Source: Pochonia chlamydosporia 170
Taxonomy: Eukaryota > Ascomycota > Sordariomycetes > Hypocreales > Clavicipitaceae
DNA: 64,000 bases
Direction: 5' to 3'
Assembly: GCF_001653235.2 (NCBI RefSeq)
Contig: NC_035796.1
Location: 1,674,001-1,738,000, forward strand
The number at the start of each line of letters is the position of its first letter. The stretch's first letter is position 1. This document shows, in pieces, positions 11,888-24,368 of the stretch. The position numbers and the translations under genes were made by a program. The notes under the pieces are model-generated. The model saw only the letters and a program-made list of their open reading frames with translations. It ran no database searches and was not told where the DNA came from.

Positions 11888-14800
11888 TTTGTCGGTTGAG
11901 ATAACTCGAAGAGTTTGGCGTGGATTAACGAATGTAATTGACTAAAGAGTCGGATTATGCAGAGTTGCTATTGAGCGAGTGTGTGTGGGTGAGAGAGGAA
12001 GGAAAGGATCGGAAAGAAAGCGGCCTGGAGAAGCATCTTTATACAGGACATGGTGAGTGAGCGAGAGAGACCGTGGGACTGGGACTGGGACGGGGGTGTG
12101 GGCGGGACCGAGAAACTTGGACAGGGGCGAGAGAAAGTGAGCGAGAGATGAAGAGCAAGAAAATTGTCCAGTCTGGTGTGTGTGATGATGCTGGTGTGCT
12201 AATCTGGGAGTCACCGACGGAGCGGCGAGGCGTGAACAACAGGAACAGGAAAAGGGCGAGGAAGAGAAAAGCCAATGTTGCAGGGGTTGGTGGATAAGAA
12301 GCAGGGGGGAGGGGGTGTGGGCCAGGCACAGGCAGAGGCACAGGCGCAGGTACAGACCAGACAGGACAGGAAACGCACCAGACTCGGCCAGTTGAGATGG
12401 AGTGCCCGCCTGATGACGGTGGATATTTCGCTGGATAAACGGATCAAGTCATTGCTGGAGGTGTGGATAAAGCTTTGGCCCTCAACTGGACGGGCGTGAG
12501 ACTGATGAATCCAATTGATGGGACGAGACGACAGCAATGGTGGGCCGGTCGTGCTTGCCCTCAGAGTGCATGTACTGTCTGTACTCGAATGCACATACTC
12601 GACATAATAATAATGCACCGTGCAGAAGAACGTGTACTCTCGACTCGGCACTTTGCACTCCAGATGTCTGTACGAGGTACAGTCAGTCTCAATTCCACCG
12701 TGACCAGCGACCAACTGCAATTGAGACTACCAGTCTGTCGCTGGCTGTCTCGGGCTGAACAAGACAATGACTTTGATTGATCTCAGGAGACAACAACACA
12801 AAGCACCTTGTTCGTGGTGAAAAGTGGGACACTGTGCCCGCACCCACCTGCTCAAATGGACGCTGACCGAAGTGAAGGCACAGCAGGCACAAGGAAGCAG
12901 GTGATGGGAGATGCAAGGTACCCGTGCTGATACCTTGCCATGCAGCTACACCAAGTACCGATCGTGTAACTCTTTACGAGAATTTGGTGCCACTGTATCG
13001 CCCCGGCGGCCATGGCATCAGCCAACTCTCAACCATCGTTGATCATTCACATCCACAGCTGGCCACGCCGCCACTGGACTGATCAAAGCAAAAATGCTCG
13101 ATTGCCAGCTCCGGTGGATACGGCGGATGCCTTTGGCCAGTCATTGCCATTGTATTGCGGTGATAGGAACAGCTATCAAGCCAACCAAGCTCAATTTTTG
13201 TCCCCAATTTATTCAACAAGCTTCTCACCGTGCCAGCTGTTATCAAGCCGAGCGCCGTCCACTTCCATGCCAATCAACCACGAAGACGCAACCTAAGCTT
13301 GAAGCTCTGACTCTGTTCAGGCGTTGCACCGAAAATGGACTCTACCACTCCTCCCTACAGGCTCTGACGAGGTTCTCTGCTCAACCAACTCCGTACTGTA
13401 CCACAAATGCCCTCAGACGTACGGAGTCCTGCATTCTCCTCCACGGCTAGACCAGTACACCCCGTGAATACACCGCTTCAACAAGTACAGTCATGTCTGC
13501 AGGCTCGGAGCATTCCTTTTTTCAGCCCAGGCCACACGATCCGCAAAGCATCTTCACCACGTTGGAAAGGGGGTCTTGGCCGAACATTGTGGGTATACAA
13601 CGGGGACTTCAGACCGGGACCGAAAGAGAGTCAAGTCGAAGTCCCACCAATTAAGGCTGTACGGTTACACGCGAGAGATGCCGGCAAGGTAGCAAAAAAA
13701 CAAGGAGAAACATTGATCAAGGCATGAAGCCCTACCAGGGTTGTTCATCTTAGCCTGGAACTGGGAAACCAAGAACATCCTAGCCCGGGCCGCCTTGCAT
13801 ATTTCCCACCAAATTCAATTGGGTGACCACTCTTCGTATAAAGAAATTGAAGGAAAACGCATCAACATGATCAATATGACGGAGCCAACCGACGGCACGA
13901 AGAAAGCCAAAAACCCAACTGTTAGTGGTCTTCAGCATCGAACCAAGGTCTTGGCTGTGAAATGAGGAGTGGTCCTGTGTCTAGTCACGCAGTCAGATTG
14001 CACAATGCCAGGGGGTGTGTGAGACTCGGTGCCCGCGCGACACAGGGACAAAAAAAAGCAGAGAGGAGGCCTGTAAGCGTAAATACGGCTCAAAGCTCAA
14101 GAAAGGAAAACAGTGGTCGAGTGATAACTGAGATGCGATATTACGTGGTACAATGGCAATACGGCTGACTTGCTGGCCCCCAAGTACCAGGCATTTATTT
14201 GTATTGCAAGAAGCAAATTGCGACGTCTTTCGCGACTCAGGTCCAACAGTCAATAGTGCAGCGCCTCGGGTGATTTCTTTTTAGTCACCATGGGGTTTCC
14301 GTGGCTACTGGGCTGTTATCAGCTTGCCACAATGTGATGGGAAGTCAATGTGGTGGCACAACAGGACAGCCTTGAATGCAAGACGGCAAGTTTTTTGAGC
14401 AGCTTGCTTGCTGGATGGCAAGATGGGGGACGCGCAACCCCCAAGCCCGGCAGCGCTAATGCAGGAACAAATGTTGTTGAGAGGCTGTCGCCACATCCGC
14501 CTCTGACACTCGCACCAGTAGAAAGCTGTTGCTATGTGCCGCTCAACCGCTTTTTTGCTGTTTTGTGCTGTTTCGTGAGTGGCGACTGGTGTTGGACACA
14601 TCGAATAGCTGTTTTTGAGTGAGTTGGCCCCCTGTTGGAAAGCAAGGCTTTTGGGTATATGGATTCTGGACTGATGAGACGATGGACAGACCAGCAAGGG
14701 AGCGAGAAACGGCGAGGGAGTCAATCACCCAGCCAAGCCAGGTTCCCCCAGCAGTTTGTGCCAGAGGTGATGCCTAATCCCACAGGTTCGTGCTTCGTCA

Positions 14801-15508
14801 ATGCTGACAAGTTGCTTTGACGATGGCGGTGCTTGGCGGTCCGCGACCGAAATCCTTTTCACTGAACGATGGCAATGGGCGAAAATTTTTCCATTATCGA
14901 CAGACAGGCCGGGAGCCTGGCCACTGTCTGTTTGGGCGCTTCCTTCCTGCCAGTCATCACTGGTACGTACCCATCGCTCGTACCGCAAGAGCAATAGTGT
15001 GTTTTCATGGTGTAGCCATTGTATCTGGCCTACGTAAAAGCAGCACCAGCTTGTCAGGGGTCAAAGTGTCAGGCTGCGCTGCCATTGGCTAAAGCTGATA
15101 CTGCCGCTTCCAAACATGGCTAGACGATCGCTGCCCAAGAATCGCTCCTTCCCTGCTTCTGACACTGACAAGAGACCGGACGCTACATGCACCATCGCCC
15201 ACGTTGCCAGGTCTTTGCTTGTCACTCCTGCATCCTGTGCAGTTCACTGTTTGTTTGCTGCGCCAACCCCCATCAGCCATTTGACGGCGGCACTCCGTCC
15301 ACTTCCACTTCATCAATTTCGGATTTCAATGCTCATTTCCACAGCGCTGGTTGGCCTCAGAGTAAGGCCAATGCGGCCCAAGACCCCTCTGCAATTTCCC
15401 AGTCCATCCACCTGCCGTCTGGTCTCGTGGAAATCGGCGCCTTATCCACATCGAAGACCAGGCCTGGTCCTTGACTCTTCCTCGTCAAGGTCATGGTCCA
15501 GGTCAAGG

Positions 15509-15517
15509 TACGGAGTA
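15509..15517 (+). repeat. TACGGAGTA motif copy
   Basis: Exact copy of the 9-base family in the 7.3 kb gene-free tract, preceded by short GGTCAAGG/GGTCA repeats. Confidence 0.6.
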
Positions 15518-16048
15518 CATGAACCCAGAGTCCATGTTTTGAGCCTGCTCTCCACGGAATTCAACAAGGTTCTCTATCTTGACGGGCCTCTCCCGCGCTT
15601 TTCGTGTCTGGAAGGTATTTGGCGAGATACAATATTACTATTCTGTGGGAATAATTTCGGCCCCTTTCTGAATCACGAAGCAAGTGCCCTTGATTCAGGT
15701 GAACGCGACTACTCGCTGTGAGGAGTGCTTCAACACGCATTAAGCCAGGTTTTTCACGCAATGTCCACCACCGGAGGAAGACATCAAATTCTACAAGAAC
15801 ATCACGACCAACAACACACAACGATTAATTACAATCATCACGCGCCGTCGTCACCTGCACCGTATTACTGCAACATGCAGAAACAAGCAGCACTTCCCCA
15901 TCTAAGCTTCTGGCCTCTGCATCATTTCGACGTCCCTGATATTGAGTTGAAAGGACGAACAAAGTCGTTGCTATTCTTGTTCTTGGCCGATCGCCAGGCC
16001 GTGCTTCCCCGTTGGTGTGAAGCAGCGGCCCTTGTTGCCTCCATCAGA

Positions 16049-16070
16049 GATCCTGATCCTGATCCTGATC
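16049..16070. repeat. GATCCT short tandem array
   Basis: Three full GATCCT units plus GATC. Simple-sequence DNA. Confidence 0.75.
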
Positions 16071-16433
16071 GCTTGCCGGGTAAATTTGCCTGTCCGCAAC
16101 TTGCTCCCACAATCTTGTCAGTGACAAGACTCATTTTTGGCACCTCCACGACGATCCTTCCAAATCCAAAAGCCAAGCACTCCTAGCAGAGACAAATGTC
16201 CCCATACAAGTGGACTCTCCTAAAGATTGTCTGTGAGCAAAAAGACTTCAAATCTATCCGAACATCCCGTCGTGCTGATCGATCGGTGAATTTTTGTGTT
16301 CACATTGCGTTTTCCCTGAGCAGCTATTATTTCACCATGAGAATCGTGAGCTCTTCAGTTGATATGGTGGGCTTCGCCAGGGCAGTCTCTGTGCACTCAC
16401 AGTTAGACATGCAGAATCCCGCTCCATATAAAG

Positions 16434-16442
16434 TACGGAGTA
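16434..16442 (+). repeat. TACGGAGTA motif copy
   Basis: Exact copy, immediately followed by GTACC, about 0.9 kb from the copy at 15509. Confidence 0.6.
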
Positions 16443-19195
16443 GTACCATCTGTAACCGCCAAAATAAAAAAGACAAAAAATCAAATGGTGCACCTCGTAT
16501 TCACTTTAGCCGTTGATAAGGCCACAACGCACCCAGTGCCAGTCCGTGCAAAGCGCCGTGGCAACCTCATGGGCCAACACCAACACTACACCAACAATCC
16601 ATACATGTACCCACTCGGCAGCCAAGCAAGGAAGCCATCTCCTTCTTGTCTGCCACATTCGTGCTGTAATTACAGTGCTAATAACATTACAAGCTTCGTC
16701 TTGCAAAGGGTTCCTTTCCACCTTATCAGGTCCAACAAAAGGCGGGCCGGCAGACCTCAAAACGGATCCATTCAAAATCCTTGTAAGCCGGCTTTTCCGC
16801 GCCAGGTATTGAATCCAGCCGGTCAGAGAAGTTGTTGTGGAAGCTTCTCTCTGGTAGAGGATAGTCTGGCGCTAACAATAACACACGCCCCCTACTCCAT
16901 TACAGCACTTAATTCCTCGTTTGGGCGGAGCGTCCTTTTCTGGGCGTTGTAGCCTTTCTGGTGCGTGAAGAATAATCATGGCTTACCGATAGTGAGAGCC
17001 ACAGCCGGATTAATTGGGGCTTGTAATTTCCATGGCCCAGATTGCTACATGCGATCTTGGAAAGGCAGTCCTTGTTTTGGAAGCTGGTCTTTAGTCTATG
17101 ACGCGGTTTATCAACAGTCGTTTGATTTGGACTGGGTATAATTTGCATCACGAAACCGTCGCGTGCTGTTTCTGAGCAAGTCCTCAAGAGACATTTGGAG
17201 TTACGTCCATGCTGGTGCTTTGCAAGGGCGATCACGGAACACCAGATTTTGCAACTCGCCGGTTTTACTCCCTAGGTCTATGCCCATCCATGCCCATCCA
17301 TGTAGCAAAATGTCAGCTCGCATACCGAGGACCGTTTAGCTGAACTCTATCACAGCATCAGCGGAGTAAATAATGCATGGAACTGGGGCCGAAGCAGCAA
17401 TCTCATTTCCCTTTCCGAGATATTGGAAATCCAAGCTCCTCGAGTCGAGACCAGCTGCGATTCATGCAACGCCCGACGGCTAATATTGCCGGATGCGCTT
17501 CAATGCTGGTAACTTATGTGCCGAGCTTCTGGAAGCCTTGTCAGGAGCACATGTTTGTTTTTTTACTTGTAAAACTGCGTAGCATTCGTCGGCCGAGTTT
17601 ATTTATATGTGCTGGATACTCATGTGATGGGCGGCAGTGAATCCTCTGCTCTTCTTTGCCAAGCCTGTCGCCTTGCACGATTCAGTCGACCTGCTCGCTT
17701 GTTCCATGCAGACCACCCATTTCAGTCTCCGATATATGAGTGTTTTGATGCACATTGACAAACAGATTCGAGGTCGTGCTGAAACTTTGTGGGTGATGCT
17801 TGATTGTTTCTGATGCCCTGTTCAGTCCGGGGATTTGGACGGGCTGGTTCGAGGCTGCGGTGATGTTATGGGCGACGTACGCGGCGATTTACGAGTCTGT
17901 CCGAAAGGGCATCGACTTTTCTTAAGCTTTCCGGAGCGAAGTTTCAGCGATACGAACGATACGAAATTTGTATATGCAGTCTTGCGCGTTGGGCTTTCCT
18001 AGGATTTGCATGATCCGCAGATCGGGGCATGCAAAACGAACATTGGCAAGTAATGCAGCGCCAGCCATTGCTTGGGATAGCATCCGAAGGGCCGGTTGCA
18101 GAAGGTGTATCGATTTAAGATGTGGTGCTTGAATGCTTTATCTGCTGGGTCAGAGTCGAGTATACGGAATGCATTTGCAGCGTCGGGATCTGTGCTAAGT
18201 CTTTCAATACAAGGACACATGCACGGCCGTATTGACAAGTGTTTGCATTTGATACTTACACATAGACTTTCCAGCACCTTGGCCGAGGCAGCAATTACGA
18301 TTTGCACCGTCGGATATTGATGGGTTGGTCCCACGTCGTTTATGTTGCGCCTTGACATTTCGTCCAGGCTTGGTGGTGATTTCACCGAGTTTCTGTGTTG
18401 TGGAAATGTAGGCTTGTTAAGGACGCCAACAACTGGTTTCCTGGACGCTATTTCATTTGAACCCAAATGTCTAATCTGGAACCATTGAGTCTAGCCGGAA
18501 GGCTTAAATGCTAGGCTAGATCCTTCACGGTCGCTGAATGATTCTACTTCCCATTACTTGTGAGCTTGTAATGAATTTCCAAACACTACAAGCTGCAGAC
18601 ACTCCGGCTTACTTGAGACCATATCCGAAGAACACAGCCACGACAGACATTTCCATGAGATTTCTCAGGCCATGGACGAACGTGACGGTATTTCTGTAAA
18701 GGTCATTCAGTAACTAAATAGGCTGCACCTACGCGCGATATACTCACCTGCCGCTTCCACTGACCTCACGTAGACTGACATTAGTCGGCTTGGATGACTG
18801 CTAGATTTGCAACTCCAACTCCGCCATTGAGACATTCACCTCAACTTGTGCTTCCAAAGTTGGCACAATGTAGACAAGTCCCCTTGACAAATACAACTGT
18901 ACATTGAGCTCCGTCTAGCTCGATCCTCATTTAAGTGGATATTTGAACAGCATCGCTGGTTCAACCAAACTTTGTCAACTGCCGACCAAGGTTTCGGCAT
19001 TCGGAAGCTCAGAAAGCTCAAGACATTAGTAATGAAGCCACAACATCCTCGGAACCTCCACCACCACCATCAGCTACTACAATCGACCAAGCTTAAATAT
19101 AATCACTGCAAATTCCCCCAAAGCCATAAACCATCCATCCTAGGAAACCTCCCCATCCAAACAAGTAAGCCAGTCAACCATAAACCACAACAGCC

Positions 19196-20247
19196 ATGAC
19201 AACAATGAAAGCAGTCGGTACGTCACCCCCCGCCCGCCCCGAAACTCATCTAACAAAATCCCAGATATCAAAGGCGGCAAAGGCGAAAGAGACGCCCTCT
19301 TCATCAACGCCCAGACACCCAAACCAACCCCCTCCACAGGCCAAGCCATTGTCAAGATCAGAGCCTTCGGCATCAACCGCATGGACATCATCCAACGCCG
19401 CGGCTTCTACCCGCTCCCACCACAGGCCCCCCTCACGCTGGGCGTAGAATTCAGCGGCACAATCGAGTCCTTTGGGCCCGGCGACCACGGCGCCTTCAAA
19501 GTCGGTGACGAGGTACTCGGCCTAGCGTACGGGGGCGCCTACGCGGAGTACATCGCCGTCAGCTCCAAGATGCTGCTCCACAAGCCGGACCACATGAGCT
19601 TCGAGCAGGCTGCCGCCGTGCCGGAGACATGGATCACCGCCACGCAGGCCCTGCACATGGTGCTGGGGTTCACGAAGGGGAAGTCTATTCTCTGGCACGC
19701 CGGCGCATCGGGGGTGTCCATCGCGGGGATTCAGCTGTCCAAAGCGGCGGGGGCGTCGGCGGTGTTCGCGACGGCTGGGTCAGATGAGAAATGTGCGTTT
19801 GTGACGGGGCAGATTGGGGCGACGGCGGCGTTTAACTACAAGACGACGGATTGGGCCAAGGAGATCAAGGAGCAGACGGGGGGCAAGGGCGTGGATTACA
19901 TTGTTGACTTTGTGGGTGCGGATTACTTTCAGAAGAATTTGGACGTGGCGGCGAGGGATTGCAGGATCGTGATGCTGGGGACGTTGAGTGGTGGCAAGGT
20001 GCCGAATGCGGATATTTCGCAGATTTTGTTTAAGAGGATTCGTATTGAGGGGAGTACGTTGCGGAGTAGGGATGAGGATTACCAGGGCAGGTTGAGGGAT
20101 CGGCTGGAGACGTATTGTCCTCAGTTTGGGGATGGCAGCCTCAAGATTATTGTGGACAGGGTGATGCCGTGGGAGGAGATTCAGGAAGCGCACAAGTACA
20201 TGGAGGATGCGAAGAACACTGGCAAGATAGTCTGTACTATTTCCTAA
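19196..20247 (+). CDS. Zinc-independent NADPH:quinone oxidoreductase-like (MDR family)
   Basis: Two exons, 19196-19217 and 19265-20247, give 334 residues. The first exon is only 22 bp; the 47-bp intron starts GTACGT and ends with CCCAG, and splicing gives MTTMKAVDIKGG, a normal MDR N-terminus. An N-terminal GroES-like fold (LGVEFSGTI, VGDEVLGLAYGGAYAEY) precedes a Rossmann domain with the nucleotide-binding AGASGVS and the GGKGVDYIVDFVGADY strand. The zinc-binding Cys/His set of alcohol dehydrogenases is not seen. Resemblance is to the zeta-crystallin/PIG3 branch, which reduces quinones or other reactive carbonyls with NADPH in the cytosol; the substrate here is unknown. Its stop is only 126 bp from the convergent dienelactone hydrolase stop. 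Confidence 0.92.
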
Positions 20248-20373
20248 AGATGGTATATTTAGGGTCTGGGAATAGTAGCTGAACGGAAATGCAAGACTGA
20301 TCATGGGCCGAGCTATGGCGAGCGTGAAATAAAAAAAAAAGTCTCCTGGACTTGGCGGTTATATTCATGAGGG

Positions 20374-21528
20374 TTAGTGTTCTTTTATCCATTTTAACAT
20401 TTGGTCGTATGCGGTCGTTTGCGCTTCGGTAATGGCGCTATCTGTGTATGCGCCGACGACGGCAAATCCTAAACAAGTCAGCCTAAGCACCAGCAGATAA
20501 CGGACACAGGAGTATGCTCACCGTGAGGAACCCCAGGGTACACCTGAACCTCATGCTCCAGATTCGCCTTGGACATGGCATCCTCGCCTGTAGTCCTCAC
20601 CTCATCCGGGAAGAGATTATCGTTCTCAACGCACACCAAACTCAAGGGAGCCTTCAGGTTATTAAAGTCATCTGGTGTCACGGATGCGCCGTGCGCCAAC
20701 GCTCCCGCCCTGATATACGGTCCCTTCCTCAACGCACCCGTCTCCTCGTCACTGCCTTGCTCCTCAGACTCCTGAGCCAGCAGGAGGACAAATCGGCCAC
20801 CAACACAGTACCCGACTGCGTATATGCCCTCGCCATTCTTGACGGCGTCCGCATATTCGTCCTGGGCTGCTTCAATGACCTTGTGCAGAATGGGCATGAC
20901 CTTGTCTGGGGTCACGCGGGCTAACCACATGTCGATGAAGAAGGACTTGACTACGCCGACGGCCTGGAGCTTCACTTGTTCGATTATGGACGAACTGTCG
21001 TCGGTGATGGCTGTGGATACGGGCGCGCTGTCGCCTGCGAAGAGGTCCGGCATCAGTACGAGGTAGCCCTCTGAGGCGAACTTGTCGGCTTGGATTTGGT
21101 TATTCGTCGACTTGATGCCCGTGCCGCCAGTGAGCAGGAGGAGGAGCTTGGAGGGAGCATGAGGGTAGTCTGCTGGCTTGGAGATGTAGACCTAAGATGT
21201 GGTTAGCCTGGTGTAGCTGAGGCTCGGGGTAGATGGAAGCCTACGTCGACATCGTTCAGCTTGATGATTTCGCCTGTTGACGATTGTCCGCTTGCTAGAA
21301 GCTGGGTCAGTAGCGGGTACAACGAGGCCGCAATAGGATGATATACACACGCGTTGGACGGTCGGTTACGCAATGCTCTCCCACGCCCGTCGAGGGACCA
21401 GTCTGAGCGGGTGTATCTCCAGGGATGATGGTCTCCTGCTTCTGTTCAGCCTGCACCTCAGTCTGTGGCTCGGCCTGCTCCTGCGCGTCGCTTTCTGGAG
21501 CCTTGGTGGCGTTTTCGGCGTCAGTCAT
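20374..21528 (-). CDS. Dienelactone hydrolase family protein
   Basis: Four minus-strand exons, 21528-21351, 21294-21245, 21191-20522 and 20468-20374, give 330 residues; introns are 56, 53 and 53 bp. An alpha/beta-hydrolase of the dienelactone hydrolase family: the nucleophile elbow is VGYCVGGRF with catalytic Cys, the acid lies in ENDNLFPDE, and the base is the His of PGVPHGF, formed across the last intron. An N-terminal ~45-residue Gln/Glu/Ala-rich extension precedes the conserved GEHCVTDRPTPSGQ start of the family. In fungi such proteins are usually cytosolic and of uncertain substrate. The exon 2 acceptor was placed at the second of two nearby AGs (CTTCTAG) because only that one keeps TPSGQSSTGEI in frame. 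Its promoter is shared divergently with RPA1. Confidence 0.92.
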
Positions 21529-22099
21529 GCTGGGCTACTGGATAATTCAAGGGTTGTAAGTGTTGCGACCGTGGCGAGTTGAGATGCTGGACAATGAAAG
21601 CTGCACGAAGCTGTTGTTGGCATGTGGCAGGAAGTGGGCTGTGCCTAGAAGCTCGCTCTTGGAGCTCGACGTCATCTTGGAGCTTCACGACGGCATCAGA
21701 TCATGATCGTGTCAACATTACAAGATTAGAAGCTGTGGGAAAGCTCTGTACATATCAATCAGAAGCTATACTGACAGCTATACACCAAGAGTAACCTAAT
21801 ACCATATATAGCAACCGGATGAAGGTTAATACTTAACAGCAAACTGTTATTGAGTTGCGCCACTCCTCACTGGCCCTGTTGAGATCCTTAGTCAGCACGC
21901 CACAGCACCCCGCCATCAGCTCAGTTCCCTGCGGGGCGAAATTCCACTAAACGCGCTGGACGCGTCGCGGACAGAATTCACGGTTGACATTTGAGAAAGT
22001 CATCCCATTGCCGAACCTCGTCTTACTCACCACCTTTACATATTGTTCGTTTTGACGAAACCACAATTCATACCGTTAATACGAGCCAGTTTAGCCATA
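21529..22099. promoter_or_regulatory. Divergent promoter, dienelactone hydrolase / RPA1
   Basis: A 571-bp spacer between divergent starts. The RPA1-proximal half contains an ACGCGT box and a neighbouring ACGCG half box, fitting cell-cycle control of RPA1. No open frame here looks real. Confidence 0.6.
21960..21965 (+). promoter_or_regulatory. MluI cell-cycle box (ACGCGT) upstream of RPA1
   Basis: Exact palindromic ACGCGT 135 bp upstream of the RPA1 start, with a second ACGCG core about 10 bases earlier. In yeasts MBF binds this box to switch on S-phase replication genes including RPA subunits; that the same holds here is inference. Confidence 0.5.
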
Positions 22100-24090
22100 A
22101 TGGATGCTGCGTCGGCCCTATCCAAGGGATGTCTCGAGTATGTCCATCCTTACCTCCCGTCCAACACAAACCTTCATTATGTCCCAGCCATAGAAGCTTG
22201 GGTAACAAAACTAATCATGCTCCAGTGTCATCTTCAATGACATCGACAAGGCTGCAAAACTGTTCCCCGTCCCTGTTATGCAATGTCTCCAGGTCAAGCC
22301 TATGGGTGCTTCGGCTACTGGAGGCGAACGATACAGACTGGTCATGAGTGATGGCGATCACTACGTTCAAGCAATGCTCGCCACCCAGGCAAACCACGTC
22401 ATTCACGATGAAAAACTGGTGCGAGGTAGCTTTGCTCGCGTCAAGCAGTATAACCCGCAAAACCTAAAGGGCAAGAAGTAAGTCCGCCCCTCTTGGTGTA
22501 CCATACGACAAACCCGAACATGGCCTAACATCTAATCAGCATCCTCGTCATCCTCGACCTCGAGGTCATCGAATCATTGGGCGTACAAGAAAAGGTTGGC
22601 AACCCTACAGCTGTTGAGACCAACGCGGCCAAGGACCAAACGATCGCCGGCAATGACTTTTACGGAGCCAAGAAGGAAGAAAGCAAGCCACAATCCATGC
22701 CGTCAAGACCAGCCGTTCACGATGGCGGCAACATTTACCCGATCGAGGGCCTCTCCCCCTTCCAACATAAGTGGACGATCAAAGCTCGAGTCACGATGAA
22801 GTCAGACATCAAGACATGGCACAAGCCCACAGGAGAAGGCAAACTCTTCAGCGTAAACCTACTCGATGAGAGTGGAGAGATCAAGGCGACAGGCTTCAAC
22901 GACCAGTGCGACGCCTTTTATGACCTCTTGCAAGAGGGTTCCGTCTACTACATTTCCAGCCCATGCCGCGTCTCACTAGCAAAGAAACAATTCTCCAATC
23001 TGCCAAACGACTACGAAATCGCATTCGAGCGAGACACGAGAATCGAAAAGGCCGAGGATCAAACCAACGTGCCACAGCTCCGATTCAACTTCTGCACCAT
23101 CCAAGACCTGCAAAACGTTGAAAAGGACAACACCGTCGATGTCATTGGTGTACTCAAGGACGTCGCCGAAGTCAGCGAAATCACATCCAAAACATCAGGC
23201 AAGCCCTTCCAAAAGCGAGAGCTCACTCTCGTCGACGACACTGGCTACTCCATCCGCGTCACCGTCTGGGGCAAAACCGCCAACTCGTTCGACGTCAACC
23301 CTGAATCCGTCCTGGCCTTCAAAGGCACCAAGGTCTCCGACTTTGGCGGCAAGAGCCTCAGTCTCCTCTCCTCCGGCACAATGACCGTCGACCCCGACAT
23401 CCCCGACGCCCACCGCCTCAAGGGCTGGTACGACTCATCCGGCCGAACAGACAACTTTGCCACGCACCAAAACATGGCGAGCATGGGCAACGCCGCCGGC
23501 CGCAAAGACGAGAACAAGACCATAGCCCAAGTCAAGGATGAGAATCTCGGCATGGACGAACCGGCATACTACTCCATCAAAGCGACCATTGTCTTCGTCA
23601 AGCAAGACAACTTTTGCTACCCGGCCTGCTCCAAGGAAGGCTGCAATAAAAAGGTTGTGGAGACGGGCGACGGGTGGTACTGCGAAAAGTGTAGCGTGTC
23701 TCACGAACGTCCCGACTACAGATACATTGCGTCTCTCAACGTAGCAGACCACACAAGCCACCAGTGGCTCAGCTGCTTCAACGAGACTGGCGAGGCCATC
23801 TTTGGCATGTCTGCCAACCAACTTATGGAGCTCAAGGAAAACGACGAGGCAAAGTTTATGGCTGCATTCGATGCCGTGAATTGCAAAAAGTTGAATTTCA
23901 GGTGCAGAGCTAAGATGGACAACTTTGGTGATACGCAGAGGTATGTTTTCTCCTTGTGTATTTGGTAGTTATGAAAACTGACAAAGTGTACAGGATCCGA
24001 TACCAAGTGATGAGTTCTTCGTTCTTGGACTTTAAGAGCGAGGGCAACAAGTTGGCTGAGATGATTAAGCAGTATGACATGAATGCTTGA
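22100..24090 (+). CDS. RFA1: Replication protein A large subunit (RPA70)
   Basis: Four exons, 22100-22137, 22226-22477, 22540-23940 and 23994-24090, give 595 residues, the normal length. Introns are 88, 62 and 53 bp. This is the large subunit of the single-strand DNA-binding heterotrimer needed for replication, repair and recombination in the nucleus. The N-terminal protein-interaction OB domain covers residues ~1-110 (DVIFNDIDKAAKLFPVPV...). After a polar linker, GGNIYPIEGLSPFQHKWTIK begins tandem DNA-binding domains A and B. Domain C carries a zinc ribbon with cysteines near 460, 465, 478 and 481. The C-terminal SSSFLDFKSEG helix region contacts RPA2. The 38-bp first exon is supported by the restored N-terminal OB start. 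Divergent from the hydrolase gene and convergent with PRO1. Confidence 0.97.
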
Positions 24091-24368
24091 GTGGTCTGAC
24101 TGAGGATTGATGAATGAGCATGAACATGTATATTTTCTGGCTGTGAAGACGGATTTGGAGAAGGAATGTGCGTAACGTAATGAGCGCATGTCTCGAGACG
24201 AGTCGTGGGTCATGGGCTTTAGCTACGGGTTAAAATGGGTATCTTGCAAATTTGACATTCTAAAACATTCGTATCGTGGAGCTTTTTATGCGAATGAACA
24301 TGTTGATTTGGCTTTTGATGTTGATATTCTCTTTGATAAATACGGGTATCCTTCTCATATCGTCAAAA

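Larger units (their letters stand above)
11888..19195. other. Large gene-free tract (7.3 kb)
   Basis: No recognisable protein. The left 450 bases are purine-rich on plus (the promoter of the GPI protein gene) with repeats of GGGACT near 12075 and AGGCAC near 12330. Open frames of 100-200 codons occur on both strands at 15.1-16.2 kb but look random in composition. Two exact TACGGAGTA copies lie at 15509 and 16434 and a short GATCCT array at 16049. A minus-strand protein-like reading with plausible splice sites lies at about 18.6-18.9 kb. The right end holds the promoter of the oxidoreductase gene. Confidence 0.55.

Noticed and set aside
15116..15721. 201-codon plus-strand open frame
   Set aside because: Composition looks random (Ser/Arg/Pro/Leu from simple sequence), the other strand is also partly open, and no domain is recognised.
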